This document shows, one piece after another, positions 49,290-63,760 of a DNA stretch of 64,000 nt. Position 1 is the first letter of the stretch; each line of letters starts with the position of its first letter. The DNA comes from Symsagittifera roscoffensis. Taxonomy: Eukaryota > Xenacoelomorpha > Acoela > Convolutidae. Below the pieces are notes generated by a model, which had not been told where the DNA came from, searched no databases, and was given only the letters and a program-made list of their open reading frames with translations. Location of the stretch: assembly GCF_963678635.1 (NCBI RefSeq), contig NC_087063.1, positions 37,896,759 to 37,960,758 of the forward strand, written 5' to 3'. A program made the translations under genes and the position numbers.

Positions 49290-52200
49290 TCTACGCGTTG
49301 AAACTTATCTGACGCGGCTAGAATTTTTTTACCGTACATAAACTAGATAATAACACTCTCACGAGAATTTGGTTTTTATAATAGTTCACTTTTAAAAAGA
49401 TTGTTGTTTTTTCCTTGGATAGATGCTACACATTTTCGAAGGACAACTTTTTTCTTTTTTTTTACGACACAAGACAATTAATATGGGCATCTTGAAGAGC
49501 TCAATGTTATTTGATAATGTAAACCTTCCAAGCAAGCTAGCGTTGAAGCCGCGAGCAAAAATTTGCTGTGTGATTTAAACTTACTGAAACTTGTCGATTT
49601 AAAATCGGTAGTTTTCGGATTGTTTTCGTCGTGATAATGGAACGAATGGGGTTCTCTACACGTTGAAACTTATCAGACGCGGCTAGAATTGCTGATTACC
49701 GTACAAAAACTAGATAATAACACTCTCACAAGAATTTGGTTTTTATAATTGTTCACTTTTTAAAAAGATTGTTGTTTTTCCCTTGGATAGATGCTACACA
49801 TTTTCGAAGGACAACTTTTTCATTTTTGACGACACATGACAACTAATATGGGCGTCTGGAAGAGCTCAGTGTTATTTGATAATGTAAACCTACCAAGCTA
49901 GCGTTGAAGCCGCGAGCAAAATTTTGCTGGAGTGTTTTAAACTTACTGAAACTTGTCGATATAAAATCGGTAGTTTTCGGATTGTTTTCGTCGTGATAAT
50001 GGAACGAATGGGGTTCTGTACACTTTCAATATTATCAGACGTGCTAGAATTGCTCGTTACCGTACATAAACTGAATAATAAACTCTCACAAGAATTTGGT
50101 TTTTATAATAGTTCACTTTTTAAAAAGATTGTTGTTTTTACCTTGGATAGATGCTACACATTTTTGAAGGACAACTTTTTTCATTTTTGACGACACATGA
50201 CAACTAATATGGTCGTCTGGAAGAACTCAGTTTTATTTGATAACGTAAACCTACCAAGCTAGCGTTGAAACCCCGAGCAAAATTTTGCTGGAGTGTTTTA
50301 AACTTACTGAAACTTGTCGATATAAAATCGGTTATTTTTGCATTGTTTTCGTCGTGATAATGGAACGAATTGGGTTCTCTACACGTTGAAACTTATCAGA
50401 CGCGGCTAGAATTGCTCGTTACCGTACATAAACTGAATAATAGACTCTCACAAGAAATTGGTTTTCATAATAATTCACTTTTTAAAAACATTGTTGTTTT
50501 TACCTTGGATAGATGTTACACATTTTTGAAGGACAACTTTTTTCAATTTTGACGACACATGATAACTAATATGGTCGTCTGGAAGAACTCAGTTTTATCT
50601 GATAATGTAAACCTACCAAGCTAGCGTCGAAACCCCGAGCAAAATTTTGCTGGAGTGTTTTAAACTTACTGAAACTTGTCGAAATAAAATCGGTAGTTTT
50701 CGGATTGTTTTCGTCGTGATAATGGAACGAATGGGATTCTCTACACGTTGAAACTTATCAGATGCGGCTAGAATTGCTCGTTACCGTACATAAACTAGAT
50801 AATAACACTCTCACAAGAATTTGGTTTTCATAATAATTCACTTTTTAAAATCATTGTTGTTTTTACCTTGGATAGATGCTACACATTTTCGAAGGACAAC
50901 TTTTTTCATTTTTGACGACACATGACAACTAATATGGGCGTCTGGAAGATTTCAGTGTTATTTGATATGGTAAACCTACCAAGCTAGCGTTGAAGCCGCG
51001 AGCAAAATTTAGCTGGAGTGTTTTAAACTTACTGAAACTTGTCGAAATAAAATCGGTAGTTTTCGGATTGTTTTCGTCGTGATAATGGAACGAATGGGGT
51101 TCTCTACGCGTTGAAACTTATCTGACGCGGCTAGAATTTTTTTACCGTACATAAACTAGATAATAACACTCTCACGAGAATTTGGTTTTTATAATAGTTC
51201 ACTTTTAAAAAGATTGTTGTTTTTTCCTTGGATAGATGCTACACATTTTCGAAGGACAACTTTTTTCTTTTTTTTTACGACACAAGACAATTAATATGGG
51301 CATCTTGAAGAGCTCAATGTTATTTGATAATGTAAACCTTCCAAGCAAGCTAGCGTTGAAGCCGCGAGCAAAAATTTGCTGTGTGATTTAAACTTACTGA
51401 AACTTGTCGATTTAAAATCGGTAGTTTTCGGATTGTTTTCGTCGTGATAATGGAACGAATGGGGTTCTCTACACGTTGAAACTTATCAGACGCGGCTAGA
51501 ATTGCTGATTACCGTACAAAAACTAGATAATAACACTCTCACAAGAATTTGGTTTTTATAATTGTTCACTTTTTAAAAAGATTGTTGTTTTTCCCTTGGA
51601 TAGATGCTACACATTTTCGAAGGACAACTTTTTCATTTTTGACGACACATGACAACTAATATGGGCGTCTGGAAGAGCTCAGTGTTATTTGATAATGTAA
51701 ACCTACCAAGCTAGCGTTGAAGCCGCGAGCAAAATTTTGCTGGAGTGTTTTAAACTTACTGAAACTTGTCGATATAAAATCGGTAGTTTTCGGATTGTTT
51801 TCGTCGTGATAATGGAACGAATGGGGTTCTGTACACTTTCAATATTATCAGACGTGCTAGAATTGCTCGTTACCGTACATAAACTGAATAATAAACTCTC
51901 ACAAGAATTTGGTTTTTATAATAGTTCACTTTTTAAAAAGATTGTTGTTTTTACCTTGGATAGATGCTACACATTTTTGAAGGACAACTTTTTTCATTTT
52001 TGACGACACATGACAACTAATATGGTCGTCTGTAAGAACTCAGTTTTATTTGATAACGTAAACCTACCAAGCTAGCGTTGAAACCCCGAGCAAAATTTTG
52101 CTGGAGTGTTTTAAACTTACTGAAACTTGTCGATATAAAATCGGTTATTTTTGCATTGTTTTCGTCGTGATAATGGAACGAATTGGGTTCTCTACACGTT

Positions 52201-52910
52201 GAAACTTATCAGACGCGGCTAGAATTGCTCGTTACCGTACATAAACTGAATAATAGACTCTCACAAGAAATTGGTTTTCATAATAATTCACTTTTTAAAA
52301 ACATTGTTGTTTTTACCTTGGATAGATGTTACACATTTTTGAAGGACAACTTTTTTCAATTTTGACGACACATGATAACTAATATGGTCGTCTGGAAGAA
52401 CTCAGTTTTATCTGATAATGTAAACCTACCAAGCTAGCGTCGAAACCCCGAGCAAAATTTTGCTGGAGTGTTTTAAACTTACTGAAACTTGTCGAAATAA
52501 AATCGGTAGTTTTCGGATTGTTTTCGTCGTGATAATGGAACGAATGGGATTCTCTACACGTTGAAACTTATCAGACGCGGCTAGAATTGCTCGTTACCGT
52601 ACATAAACTAGATAATAACACTCTCACAAGAATTTGGTTTTCATAATAATTCACTTTTTAAAATCATTGTTGTTTTTACCTTGGATAGATGCTACACATT
52701 TTCGAAGGACAACTTTTTTCATTTTTGACGACACATGACAACTAATATGGGCGTCTGGAAGATCTCAGTGTTATTTGATATGGTAAACCTACCAAGCTAG
52801 CGTTGAAGCCGCGAGCAAAATTTAGCTGGAGTGTTTTAAACTTACTGAAACTTGTCGAAATAAAATCGGTAGTTTTCGGATTGTTTTCGTCGTGATAATG
52901 GAACGAATGA
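49290..52910 (+). repeat. Tandem duplication of 5 monomers (1,813 bp per copy)
   Basis: ctacgcgttgaaacttatct begins at 49,291 and 51,104. The next variants (aatttttttaccg, cgtgctagaattgc after ttcaatattatcag, ggttatttttgcattg, ttttaaaatcattg) recur at the same 1,813-bp offset. The copies are nearly identical and end near 51,103 and 52,910. Confidence 0.92.
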
Positions 52911-54779
52911 GGTTCTCTACACGTTGAAACTTATCAGACGCGGCTAAAACTACTCGTTACCGTACATAAACTAGATAATAACAGTCTCACAAGAATTTGG
53001 TTTTTATAATAGTTCACTTTTTAAAAAGATTGTTGTTTTTCCTTTGGATAGATGCTACACATTTTCGAAGGACAACTTTTTTCATTTTTGACGACACATG
53101 ACAACTAATATGGTCAACTGGAAGAACTCAGTTTTATTTGATAATGTAAACCTACCAACCTAGCGTTGAAACCCCGAGCAAAATTTTGCTGGAGTGTTTT
53201 AAACTTACTGAAACTTGTCGAAAGAAAATCGGTAGTTTTCGGATTGTTTTCGTCGTGATAATGGAACGAATGGGATTCTCTACACGTTGAAACTTATCAG
53301 ACGCGGCTAGAATTGCTCGTTACCGTACATAAACTGAATAACAAACTCTCACAAGAATTTAGTTTTTATAATAGTTCACTTTTTAAAAACATTGTTGTTT
53401 TTACCTTGGATAGATGCTACACATTTTTGAAGGACAACTTTTTTCATTTTTGACGACACATGATAACTAATATGGTCGTCTGGAAGAACTCAGTTTTATC
53501 TGATAATGTAAACCTACCAAGCTAGCGTCGAAACCCCGAGCAAAATTTTGCTGGAGTGTTTTCAACTTACTGAAACTTGTCGATATAAAATCGGTAGTTT
53601 TCGGATTGTTTTTGTCGTGATAATGGAACGAATGAGGTTCTCTACACGTTGAAACTTATCAGACGCGGCTAAAACTACTCGTTACCGTACTTAAACTAGA
53701 TAATAACACTCTCACAAGAATTTGGTTTTTATAATAGTTCACTTTTTAAAAAGATTGTTGTTTTTCCTTTGGATAGATGCTACACATTTTCGAAGGACAA
53801 CTTTTTTCATTTTTGACTACACATGACAACTAATATGGTCGACTGGAAGAACCCAGTTTTATTTGATAATGTAAACCTACCAAGCTAGCGTTGAAACCCC
53901 GAGCAAAATTTAGCTGGAGTGTTTTAAACTTACTGAAACTTGTCGATATAAAATCGGTAGTCTTCGGATTGTTTTCGTCGTGATAATGGAACGAATGGGA
54001 TTCTCTACACGTTGAAACTTATCAGACGCGGCTAGAATTGCTCGTTACCGTACATAAAATAGATGATAACACTCTCACAAGAATTTGGTTTTTATAATAG
54101 TTCATTTTTTAGAAAGATTGTTGTTTTTACCTTGGATAGACGCTACACATTTTCGAAGGACAACTTTTTTCATTTTTGACGACACATGACAACTAATATG
54201 GTCATCTGGAAGAACTCAGTTTTATCTGATAATGTAAACCTACCAAGCTAGCGTCGAAACCCCGAGCAAAATTTTGCTGGAGTGTTTTAAACTTACTGAA
54301 ACTTGTCGATATAAAATCGGTAGTTTTCGGATTGTTTTCGTCGTGATAATGGAACGAATGAGGTTCTCTACACGTTGAAACTTATCAGACGCGGCTAAAA
54401 CTACTCGTTGCCGTACATAAACTAGATAATAACACTCTCACAAGAATTTGGTTTTTATAATAGTTCACTTTTTAAAAAGATTGTTGTTTTTCCTTTGGAT
54501 AGATGCTACACATTTTCGAAGGACAACTTTTTTCATTTTTGACGACACATGACAACTAATATGGTCGCTTGGAAGAACTCAGTTTTATTTGATAATGTAA
54601 ACCTACCAAGCTAGCGTTGAAGCCGCGAGCAAAATTTTGCTGGAGTGTTTTAAACTTACTGAAACTTGTCGAAATAAAATCGGTAGTTTTCGGATTGTTT
54701 TCGTCGTGATAATGGAACGAATGGGATTCTCTACACGTTGAAACTTATCAGACGCGGCTAAAATTGCTCGTTACCGTAC

Positions 54780-56230
54780 ATAAAATAGATAATAACACTC
54801 TCACAAGAATTTGGTTTTTATAATAGTTCATTTTTTAGAAAGATTGTTGTTTTTACCTTGGATAGATGCTACACATTTTCGAAGGACAACTTTTTTCATT
54901 TTTGACGACACATGACAACTAATATGGTCGTCTGGAAGAACTCAGTTTTATTTGATAATGTAAACCTACCAAGCTAGCGTTGAAACCCCGAGCAAAATTT
55001 TGCTGGAGTGTTTTAAACTTACTGAAACTTGTCGATATAAATTCGGTTGTTTTTGGATTGTTTTCGTCGTGATAATGGAACGAATTGGGTTCTCTACACG
55101 TTGGAACTTATCAGACGCGGCTAGAATTGCTCGTTACCGTACATAAACTGAATAATAAACTCTCACAAGAAATTGGTTTTCATAATAATTCACTTTTTAA
55201 AAACATTGTTGTTTTTACCTTGGATAGATGCTACACATTTTTGAAGGACAACTTTTTTCATTTTTGACGACACATGATAACTAATATGGTCGTCTGGAAG
55301 AACTCAATTTTATCTGATAATGTAAACCTACCAAGCTAGCGTCGAAACCCCGAGCAAAATTTTGCTGGAGTTTTTTAAACTTACTGAAACTTGTCGAAAT
55401 AAAATCGGTAGTTTTCGGATTGTTTTCGTCGTGATAATGGAACGAATGGGATTCTCTACACGTTGAAACTTATCAGACGCGGCTAGAATTGCTCGTTACC
55501 GTACATAAAGTAGATAATAACACTCTCACAAGAATTTGGTTTTTATAATAGTTCATTTTTTAGAAAGATTGTTGTTTTTACCTTGGATAGATGCTACACA
55601 TTTTCGAAGGACAACTTTTTTCATTTTTGACGACACATGACAACTAATATGTTCGTCTGGAAGAACTCAGTTTTATTTGATAATGTAAACCTACCAAGCT
55701 AGCGTTGAAACCCCGAGCAAAATTTTGCTGGAGTGTTTTAAACTTACTGAAACTTGTCGATATAAAATCGGTTGTTTTTGGATTGTTTTCGTCGTGATAA
55801 TGGAACGAATTGGGTTCTCTACACGTTGAAACTTATCAGACGCGGCTAGAATTGCTCGTTACCGTACATAAACTGAATAATAAACTCTCACAAGAAATTG
55901 GTTTTCATAATAATTCACTTTTTAAAAACATTGTTGTTTTTACCTTGGATAGATGCTACACATTTTTGAAGGACAACTTTTTTCATTTTTGACGACACAT
56001 GATAACTAATATGGTCGTCTGGAAGAACTCAGTTTTATCTGATAATGTAAACCTACCAAGCTAGCGTCGAAACCCCGAGCAAAATTTTGCTGGAGTGTTT
56101 TAAACTTACTGAAACTTGTCGAAATAAAATCGGTAGTTTTCGGATTGTTTTCGTCGTGATAATGGAACGAATGAGGTTCTCTACACGTTGAAACTTATCA
56201 GACGCGGCTAAAACTACTCGTTACCGTATA
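54780..56230 (+). repeat. Dimeric tandem duplication (725 bp per copy)
   Basis: The landmark after tttttaccttg falls at 54,861 and 55,586, and the cggttgtttttggattg and gcgtcgaaaccccgagc monomers follow in both copies with the same 725-bp offset. The same two-monomer combination occurs in the 49,290-52,910 block, so this dimer has spread within the array. Confidence 0.85.
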
Positions 56231-57649
56231 TAAACTAGATAATAACACTCTCACAAGAATTTGGTTTTTATAATAGTTCATTTTTTAAAAACATTGTTGT
56301 TTTTACCTTGGAAAGATGCTACACATTTTTGAAGGACAACTTTTTTTTTATTTTTGTCGACACATGATAACTAATATGGTCGTCTGGAAGAGCTCAGTGT
56401 TATTTGATAATGTAAACCTACCAAGCTAGCGTTGAAGCCGCGAGCAAAATTTTGCTGGAGTGTTTTAAACTTACTGAAACTTGTCGATATAAAATCGGTA
56501 GTTTTCGGATTGTTTTCGTCGTGATAATGGAACGAATGAGGTTCTCTACACGTTGAAACTTATCAGACGCGGCTAAAACTACTCGTTACCGTACATAAAC
56601 TAGATAATAACACTCTCACAAGAATTTGGTTTTTATAATAGTTCACTTTTAAAAAGATTGTTGTTTTTCCTTTGGATAGATGCTACACATTTTCGAAGGA
56701 CAATTTTTTTTCCTTTTTGGCGACACATGACAACTAATATGGACGTCTGGAAAAGCTCAATGTTAATCGATGTTGTAAACCTACCAAGCTAGCGTTGAAG
56801 CCGCGAGCAAAATTTTGCTGGACTGTTTTAAACGTAATGAAACTTGTCGATATAAAATCGGTAGTTTTCGGATTGTTTTCGTCGTGATAATGGAACGATT
56901 TGGGTTCTCTACACGTTGAAACTTATCAGACGCGGCTAGAATTGCTTGTTACCGTACATAAACTAGATAATAACACTCTCACAAGAATTTGGTTTTTATG
57001 ATAGTTCTTTTTTCAAAAAGATTGTTGTTTTTCCCTTGGATAGATGCTACACATTTTCGAAGGACAACTTTTTTCATTTTTGACTACACATGACAACTAA
57101 TATGGTCGACTGGAAGAGCCCAGTTTTATTTGATAATGTAAACCTACCAAGCTAGCGTTGAAACCCCGAGCAAAATTTAGCTGGAGTGTTTTAAACTTAC
57201 TGAAACTTGTCGATATAAAATCGGTAGTCTTCGGATTGTTTTCGTCGTGATAATGGAACGAATGGGATTCTCTACACGTTGAAACCTATCAGACGCGGCT
57301 AGAATTGCTGGTTATCATACAAAAACTAGATAATAACACTCTACAAGACTTTGGTTTTTATAATAGTTCACTTTTTAAAAAGATTGTTGTTTTTCCCTTG
57401 GATAGATGCTACACATTTTCGAGAGACAACTTTTTTCATTTTTGACGACACATGACAACTAATATGGGCGTCTGGAAGAGCTCACTGTTATTTGATAATG
57501 TAAATCTACCAAGCTAGCGTTGAAGCCGCGAGCAAAATTTTGCTGGAGTGTTTTAAACTTACTGAAACTTGTCGATATAAAATCGGTAGTTTTCGGATTG
57601 TTTTCGTCGTGATCATGGAACGAATGGGGTTCTCTACACTTTCAAACTT

Positions 57650-58390
57650 ATCAGACGCGGCTAGAATTTTTTGTTACCGTACATAAACTAGATAATAACA
57701 CTCTCACAAGAATTTGGTTTTTATAATAGTTCACTTTTAAAAAGATTGTTGTTTTTTCCTTGGATAGATGCTACACATTTTCGAAGGACAACTTTTTTCT
57801 TTTTTTTTACGACACAAGACAATTAATATGGGCATCTCGAAGAGCTCAGTGTTCTTTGATAATGTAAACCTACCAAGCAAGCTAGCGCTGAAGCCGCGAG
57901 CAAAAATTTGCTGGTGTGGTTTAAACTTACTGAAACTTGTCGATTTAAAATCGGTAGTTTTCGGATTGTTTTCGTCGTGATAATGGAACGAATGGGGTTC
58001 TCTACACGTTGAAACTTATCAGACGCGGCTAGAATTTTTTGTTACCGTACATAAACTAGATAATAACACTCTCACAAGAATTTGGTTTTTATAATAGTTC
58101 ACTTTTAAAAAGATTGTTGTTTTTTCCTTGGATAGATGCTACACATTTTCGAAGGACAACTTTTTTCTTTTTTTTTTACGACACAAGACAATTAATATGG
58201 GCATCTCGAAGAGCTCAGTGTTATTTGATAATGTAAACCTACCAAGCAAGCTAGCGCTGAAGCCGCGAGCAAAAATTTGCTGGTGTGGTTTAAACTTACT
58301 GAAACTTGTCGATTTAAAATCGGTAGTTTTCGGATTGTTTTCGTCGTGATAATGGAACGAATGGGGTTCTCTACACGTTGAAACTTATCA
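57650..58390 (+). repeat. Single-monomer duplication, long-form monomer (about 360 bp)
   Basis: Two adjacent long-form monomers (aagcaagctagcgctgaagc, acgacacaagacaatt, ggcatctcgaagagctcag, ctggtgtggtttaaac) are almost identical, with landmark spacing of about 361 bp. This is the smallest amplification step seen in the array. Confidence 0.85.
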
Positions 58391-60739
58391 GACGCGGCTA
58401 GAATTGCTGGTTACCGTACAAAAACTAGATAATAACACTCTCACAAGAATTTGGTTTTTATAATAGTTCACTTTTTAAAAAGATTGTTGTTTTTCCCTTG
58501 GATAGATGCTACACATTTTCGAAGGACAACTTTTTTCATTTTTGACGACACATGACAACTAATATGGGCGTCTGGAAGAGCTCAGTGTTATTTGATAATG
58601 TAAACCTACCAAGCTAGCGTTGAAGCCGCGAGCAAAATTTTGCTGGAGTGTTTTAAACTTATTGAAACTTGTCGATATAAAATCGGTAGTTTTCGGATTG
58701 TTTTCGTCGTGATAATGGAACGAATGGGGTTCTCTACACGTTTAAACTTATCACACGTGCTAGAATTGCTCGTTACCGTACATAAACTGAACAATAAACT
58801 CTCACAAGAATTTGGTTTTTATAATAGTTCACTTTTTAAAAAGATTGTTGTTTTTACCTTGAATAGATGCTACACATTTTTGAAGGACAATTTTTTCTTT
58901 TTTGACGACACATGACAACTAATATGGGCGTCTGGAAGAACTCAGTCTTGTTTGATTATGTAAACCTACCAAGCTAGCGTTGAAACCGCGAGCAAAATTT
59001 AGCTGGATGTTTTAAACTTACTGAAACTTGTCGATATAAAATCGGTAGTCTTCGGATTGATTTCGTCGTGATAATGGAACGAATGGGGTTCTCTACACGT
59101 TGAAACTTATCAGACGCGGCTAGAATTGCTCGTTACCGTACATAAACTAGATAATAACACTCTCACAAGAATTTGGTTTTTATAATAGTTCACTTTTAAA
59201 AAGATTGTTGTGTTTTCCTTCGATAGATGCTACACATTTTCGAAGGACAACTTTTTTCTTTTTTTTTTACGACACAAGACAATTATTATGGGCTTCTGGA
59301 AGAACTCAGTGTTATTTGATAATGTAAACCTACCAAGCAAGCTAGCGCTGAAGCCGCGAGCTAAAATTTGCTGGTGTGGTTTAAACTTACTGAAACTTGT
59401 CGATATAAAATCGGTAGTTTTCGGATTGTTTTCGTCGTGATAATGGAAGGAATGGGGTTCTCTACACGTTGAAGCTTATCAGGAGCGGCTAGAATTGTTT
59501 GTTACTGCACATAAACTAGATAAAAACACTCTCACAAGAATTTGGTTTTTATAATAGTTCACTTTTCAAAAAGATTGTTGTTTTTCCTTTGGATAGATGC
59601 TACACATTTTCGAAGAACAAATTTTTTCATTTTTGACGACACATGACAACTAATATGGACGTCTGGAAGAGCTCAATGTTAATCGATATTGTAAACCTAC
59701 CAAGCTAGCGTTCAAGCCAATAGCAAAATTTTGCTGGAGTGTTTTAAACGTACTGAAAATTGTCGATATAAAATCGGTAGTTTTCGGATTGTTTTCGTCG
59801 TGATAATGGAACGAATGGGGTTCTCTACACGTTGAAACTAATCAGACGCGGCTAAAATTGCTCGTTACCGTACATAAACTAGATAATAACACTCTCACAA
59901 GAATTTGGTTTTTATAATAGTTCACTTTTAAAAAGATTGTTGTTTTTTCCTTCGATAGATGCTACACATTTTCGAAGGACAACTTTTTTCTTTTTTTTTT
60001 ACGACACAAGACAATTATTATGGGCTTCTGGAAGATCTCAGTGTTATTTGATAATGTAAACCTACCAAGCAAGCTAGCGCTGAAGCCGCGAGGAAAAATT
60101 TGCTGGTGTGGTTTAAACTTACTGAAACTTGTCGATATAAAATCGGTAGTTTTCGGATTGTTTTCGTCGTGATAATGGAAGGAATGGGGTTCTCTACACG
60201 TTGAAGCTTATCAGGAGCGGCTAGAATTGTTTGTTACCGTACATAAAGTAGATAAAAACACTCTCACAAGAATTTGGTTTTTATAATAGTTCTTTTTTCA
60301 AAAAGATTGTTGTTTTTCCTTTGGATAGATGCTACACATTTTCGAAGAACAAATTTTTTCATTTTGACGACACATGACAACTAATATGGACGTCTGGAAG
60401 AGCTCAATGTTAATCGATATTGTAAACCTACCAAGCTAGCGTTCAAGCTGCGAGCAAGATTTTGCTGGAGTGTTTTAAACGTACTGAAAATTGTCGATAT
60501 AAAATCGGTAGTTTTCGGATTGTTTTCGTCGTGATAATGGAACGAATTGGGTTCTCTACACGTTGAAACTTATCAGAAGCGGCTAGAATTGCTTGTTACC
60601 GTACATAAACTAGATAATAACACTTTCACAAGAATTTGATTTTTATAATAGCTCACTTTTTAAAAAGATTGTTGTTTTTCCCTTGGATAGATGCTACACA
60701 TTTTCGAAGGACAACTTTTTTCATTTTTGAGGACACATG

Positions 60740-63700
60740 ACAACTAATATGGGCGTCTGAGAGAGCTCAGTGTTATTCGATATTGTAAATTATCAAGCTA
60801 GCCTTGAAACCGTGAGCAAAATTTTGCTGGAGTGTTTTAAACGTACTGAAACTTGTCGATATAAAATCGGTAGTTTTCGGATTGTTTTCGTCGTGATAAT
60901 GGAACGAATGGGGTTCTCTACACGTTGAAACTTATCAGACGCGGCTAGAATTGCTTGTTACCGTACATAAGCTGTATAATAAACTCTCCCAAGAATTTGG
61001 TTTTTATAATAGTTCACTTTTTAAAAAGATTGTTGTTTTTACCTTGGATGGATGCTACACATTTTTGAAGGACAATTTTTTTCTTTTTTGACGACACATG
61101 ACAACTAATATGGGCGTATGGAAGAACTCAGTATTATTTGATAATGTAAACCTACCAAGCTAGCGTTGAAACCGCGAGCAAAATTTAGCTGGTGTGTTTT
61201 AAACTCACTGAAACTTGTCGATATAAAATCGGTAGTTTTCGGATTGTTTTCGTCGTGATAATGGAACGAATTGGGTTCTCTACACGTTGAAACTTATCAG
61301 ACGCGGCTATAATTGCTTGTTACCGTACATTAACTAGATAATAACACTCTCACAAGAATTTGATTTTTATAATAGCTCATTTTTTTTAAAAAGATTGTTG
61401 TTTTTCTTTTGGATCGATGCTACACATTTTCGAAGGACAACTTTTTTCATTTTTGACGACACATGACAACTAATATGGGCGTCTGGAAGAACTCAGTATT
61501 ATTTGATAATGTAAACCTACCAAGCTAGCGTTGAAACCGCGAGCAAAATTTAGCTGGAGAGTTTTGAACTTACTGAAACTTGTCGATATAAAATCGGTAG
61601 TCTTCGGATTGTTTTCGTCGTGATAATGGAACGAATGGGGTTCTCCACACGTTGAAACTTATCAGACGCGGCTAGAATTGCTCGTTACCGTACATAAACT
61701 AGATAATAACACTCTCACAAGAATTTGGTTTTATAAAAGTTCACTTTTAAAAAGATTGTTGTTTTTTCCTTCGATAGATGCTACACATTTTCGAAGGACA
61801 ACTTTTTTCTTTTTTTTTTACGACACAAGACAATTTTTATGGGCATCTGGAAGAGCTGAGTGTTATTTGATAATGTAAACCTACCAAGCAAGCTAGCACT
61901 GAAGCCGCGAGCAAAAATTTGCTGGTGTGATTTAAACTTACTGAAACTTGTCGATATAAAATCGGTAGTTTTTGGATTGTTTTCGTCGTGATAATGGAAC
62001 GAATTGGGTTCTCTACACATTGAAACTTATCAGATGCGGCTAGAATTGCTTGTTACTGTTCATAAACTAGATAATAACACTTTCACAAGAATTTGATTTT
62101 TATAATAGCTCACTTTTTAAAAAGATTGTTGTTTTTCCCTTGGATAGATGCTACACATTTTTGAAGGACAACTTTTTTCATTTTTGACGACACATGACAA
62201 CTAATATGGGCGTCTGAGAGAGCTCAGTGTTATTTGATAATGTAAACCTACCAAGCTAGCCTTGAAGCCGCGAGCAAATTTTTGCTGGAGTGTTTTAAAC
62301 GTACTGAAACTTGTCGATATAAAATCGGTAGTTTTCGGATTGTTTTCGTCGTGATAATGGAACGAATTGGGTTCTCTACACGTTGAAACTTATCAGACGC
62401 GGCTAGAATTGCTCGTTACCGTACATAAACTAGATAATAACACTCTCACAAGAATTTGGTTTTTATAATACTTCACTTTTCAAAAAGATTGTTGTTTTTC
62501 CTTTGGATAGATGCTACACATTTTCGAAGAACAAATTTTTTCATTTTTGACGACACATGACAACTAATATGGACGTCTGGAAGAGCTCAATGTTAATCGA
62601 TATTGTAAACCTACCAAGCTAGCGTTCAAGCCGCGAGCAAAATTTAGCTGGAGTATTTTAAACGTACTGAAAATTGTCGATATAAAATCGGTAGTTTTCG
62701 GATTGTTTTCGTCGTGATAATGGAACGAATTGGGTTCTCTACACGTTGAAACTTATCAGATGCGGCTAGAATTGCTTGTTACCATACATAAACTAGATAA
62801 AAAACACTTTCACAAGAATTTGATTTTTATAATAGCTCACTTTTTAAAAAGATTGTTGTTTTTCCCTTGGATAGATGCTACACATTTTCGAAGGACAACT
62901 TTTTTCATTTTTGACGACACATGACAACTAATATGGGCGTCTGAGAGAGCTCAGTGTTATTTGATAATGTAAACCTACCAAGCTAGCCTTGAAGCCGCGA
63001 GCAAAATTTTGCTGGAGTGTTTTAAACGTACTGAAACTTGTCGATATAAAAAATCTGTAGTTTTCGGATTGTTTTCGTCGTGATAATGGAACGAATTGGG
63101 TTATCTACACGTTGAAACTTATCAGACGCGGCTAGAATTGCTTGTTACCATACATAAACTGAATAACAAACTCTCACAAGAATTTGGTTTTTATAATAGC
63201 TCACTTTTTAAAAAGATTGTTGTTTTTCCCTTGGATAGATGCTACACATTTTCGAAGGACAACCTTTTTCATTTTTGACGACACATGACAACTAATATGG
63301 GCGTCTGAGAGAGCTCAGTGTTATTTGATAATGTAAACCTACCAAGCCAGCCTTGAAGCCGCGAGCAAAATTTTGCTGGAGTGTTTTAAACGTACTGAAA
63401 CTTGTCGATATAAGATCGGTAGTTTTCGGATTGTTTTCGTCGTGATAATGGAACGAATGGGGTTCTCTACACGTTGAAACTTATCAGATGCGGCTAGAAT
63501 TGCTTGTTACCATACATAAACTGAATAACAAACTCTCACAAGAATTTGGTTTTTATAATAGCTCACTTTTTAAAAAGATTGTTGTTTTTCCCTTGGATAG
63601 ATGCTACACATTTTCGAAGGACAACTTTTTCATTTTTGACGACACATGACAACTAATATGGGCGTCTGAGAGAGCTCAGTGTTATTTGATAATGTAAACC

Positions 63701-63760
63701 TACCAAGTCAGCCTTGAAACCGCGAGCAGAATTTAGCTGGTGTGTTTTAAACTCACTGAA
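60740..63760 (+). repeat. Right-hand satellite subfamily with ctgagagagctcag and agccttgaagcc
   Basis: Monomers at about 60,757, 62,214, 62,941, 63,305 and 63,667 share gcgtctgagagagctcagtg, a variant of gcgtctggaagagctcag, and most share aagctagccttgaa. They alternate first with other types (spacing about 1,457 and 727) and then run consecutively (spacing about 362-364) towards the window end. Confidence 0.8.

Noticed and set aside
20229-63278. Dozens of 60-92-residue open frames inside the satellite (products such as MDRCYTFSKDNFF... and MGSLHVETYQTRL...)
   Set aside because: They recur once per monomer at satellite spacing, appear on both strands, change freely with the repeat variants, and have no domain, signal peptide or start context. 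They are translations of the monomer.
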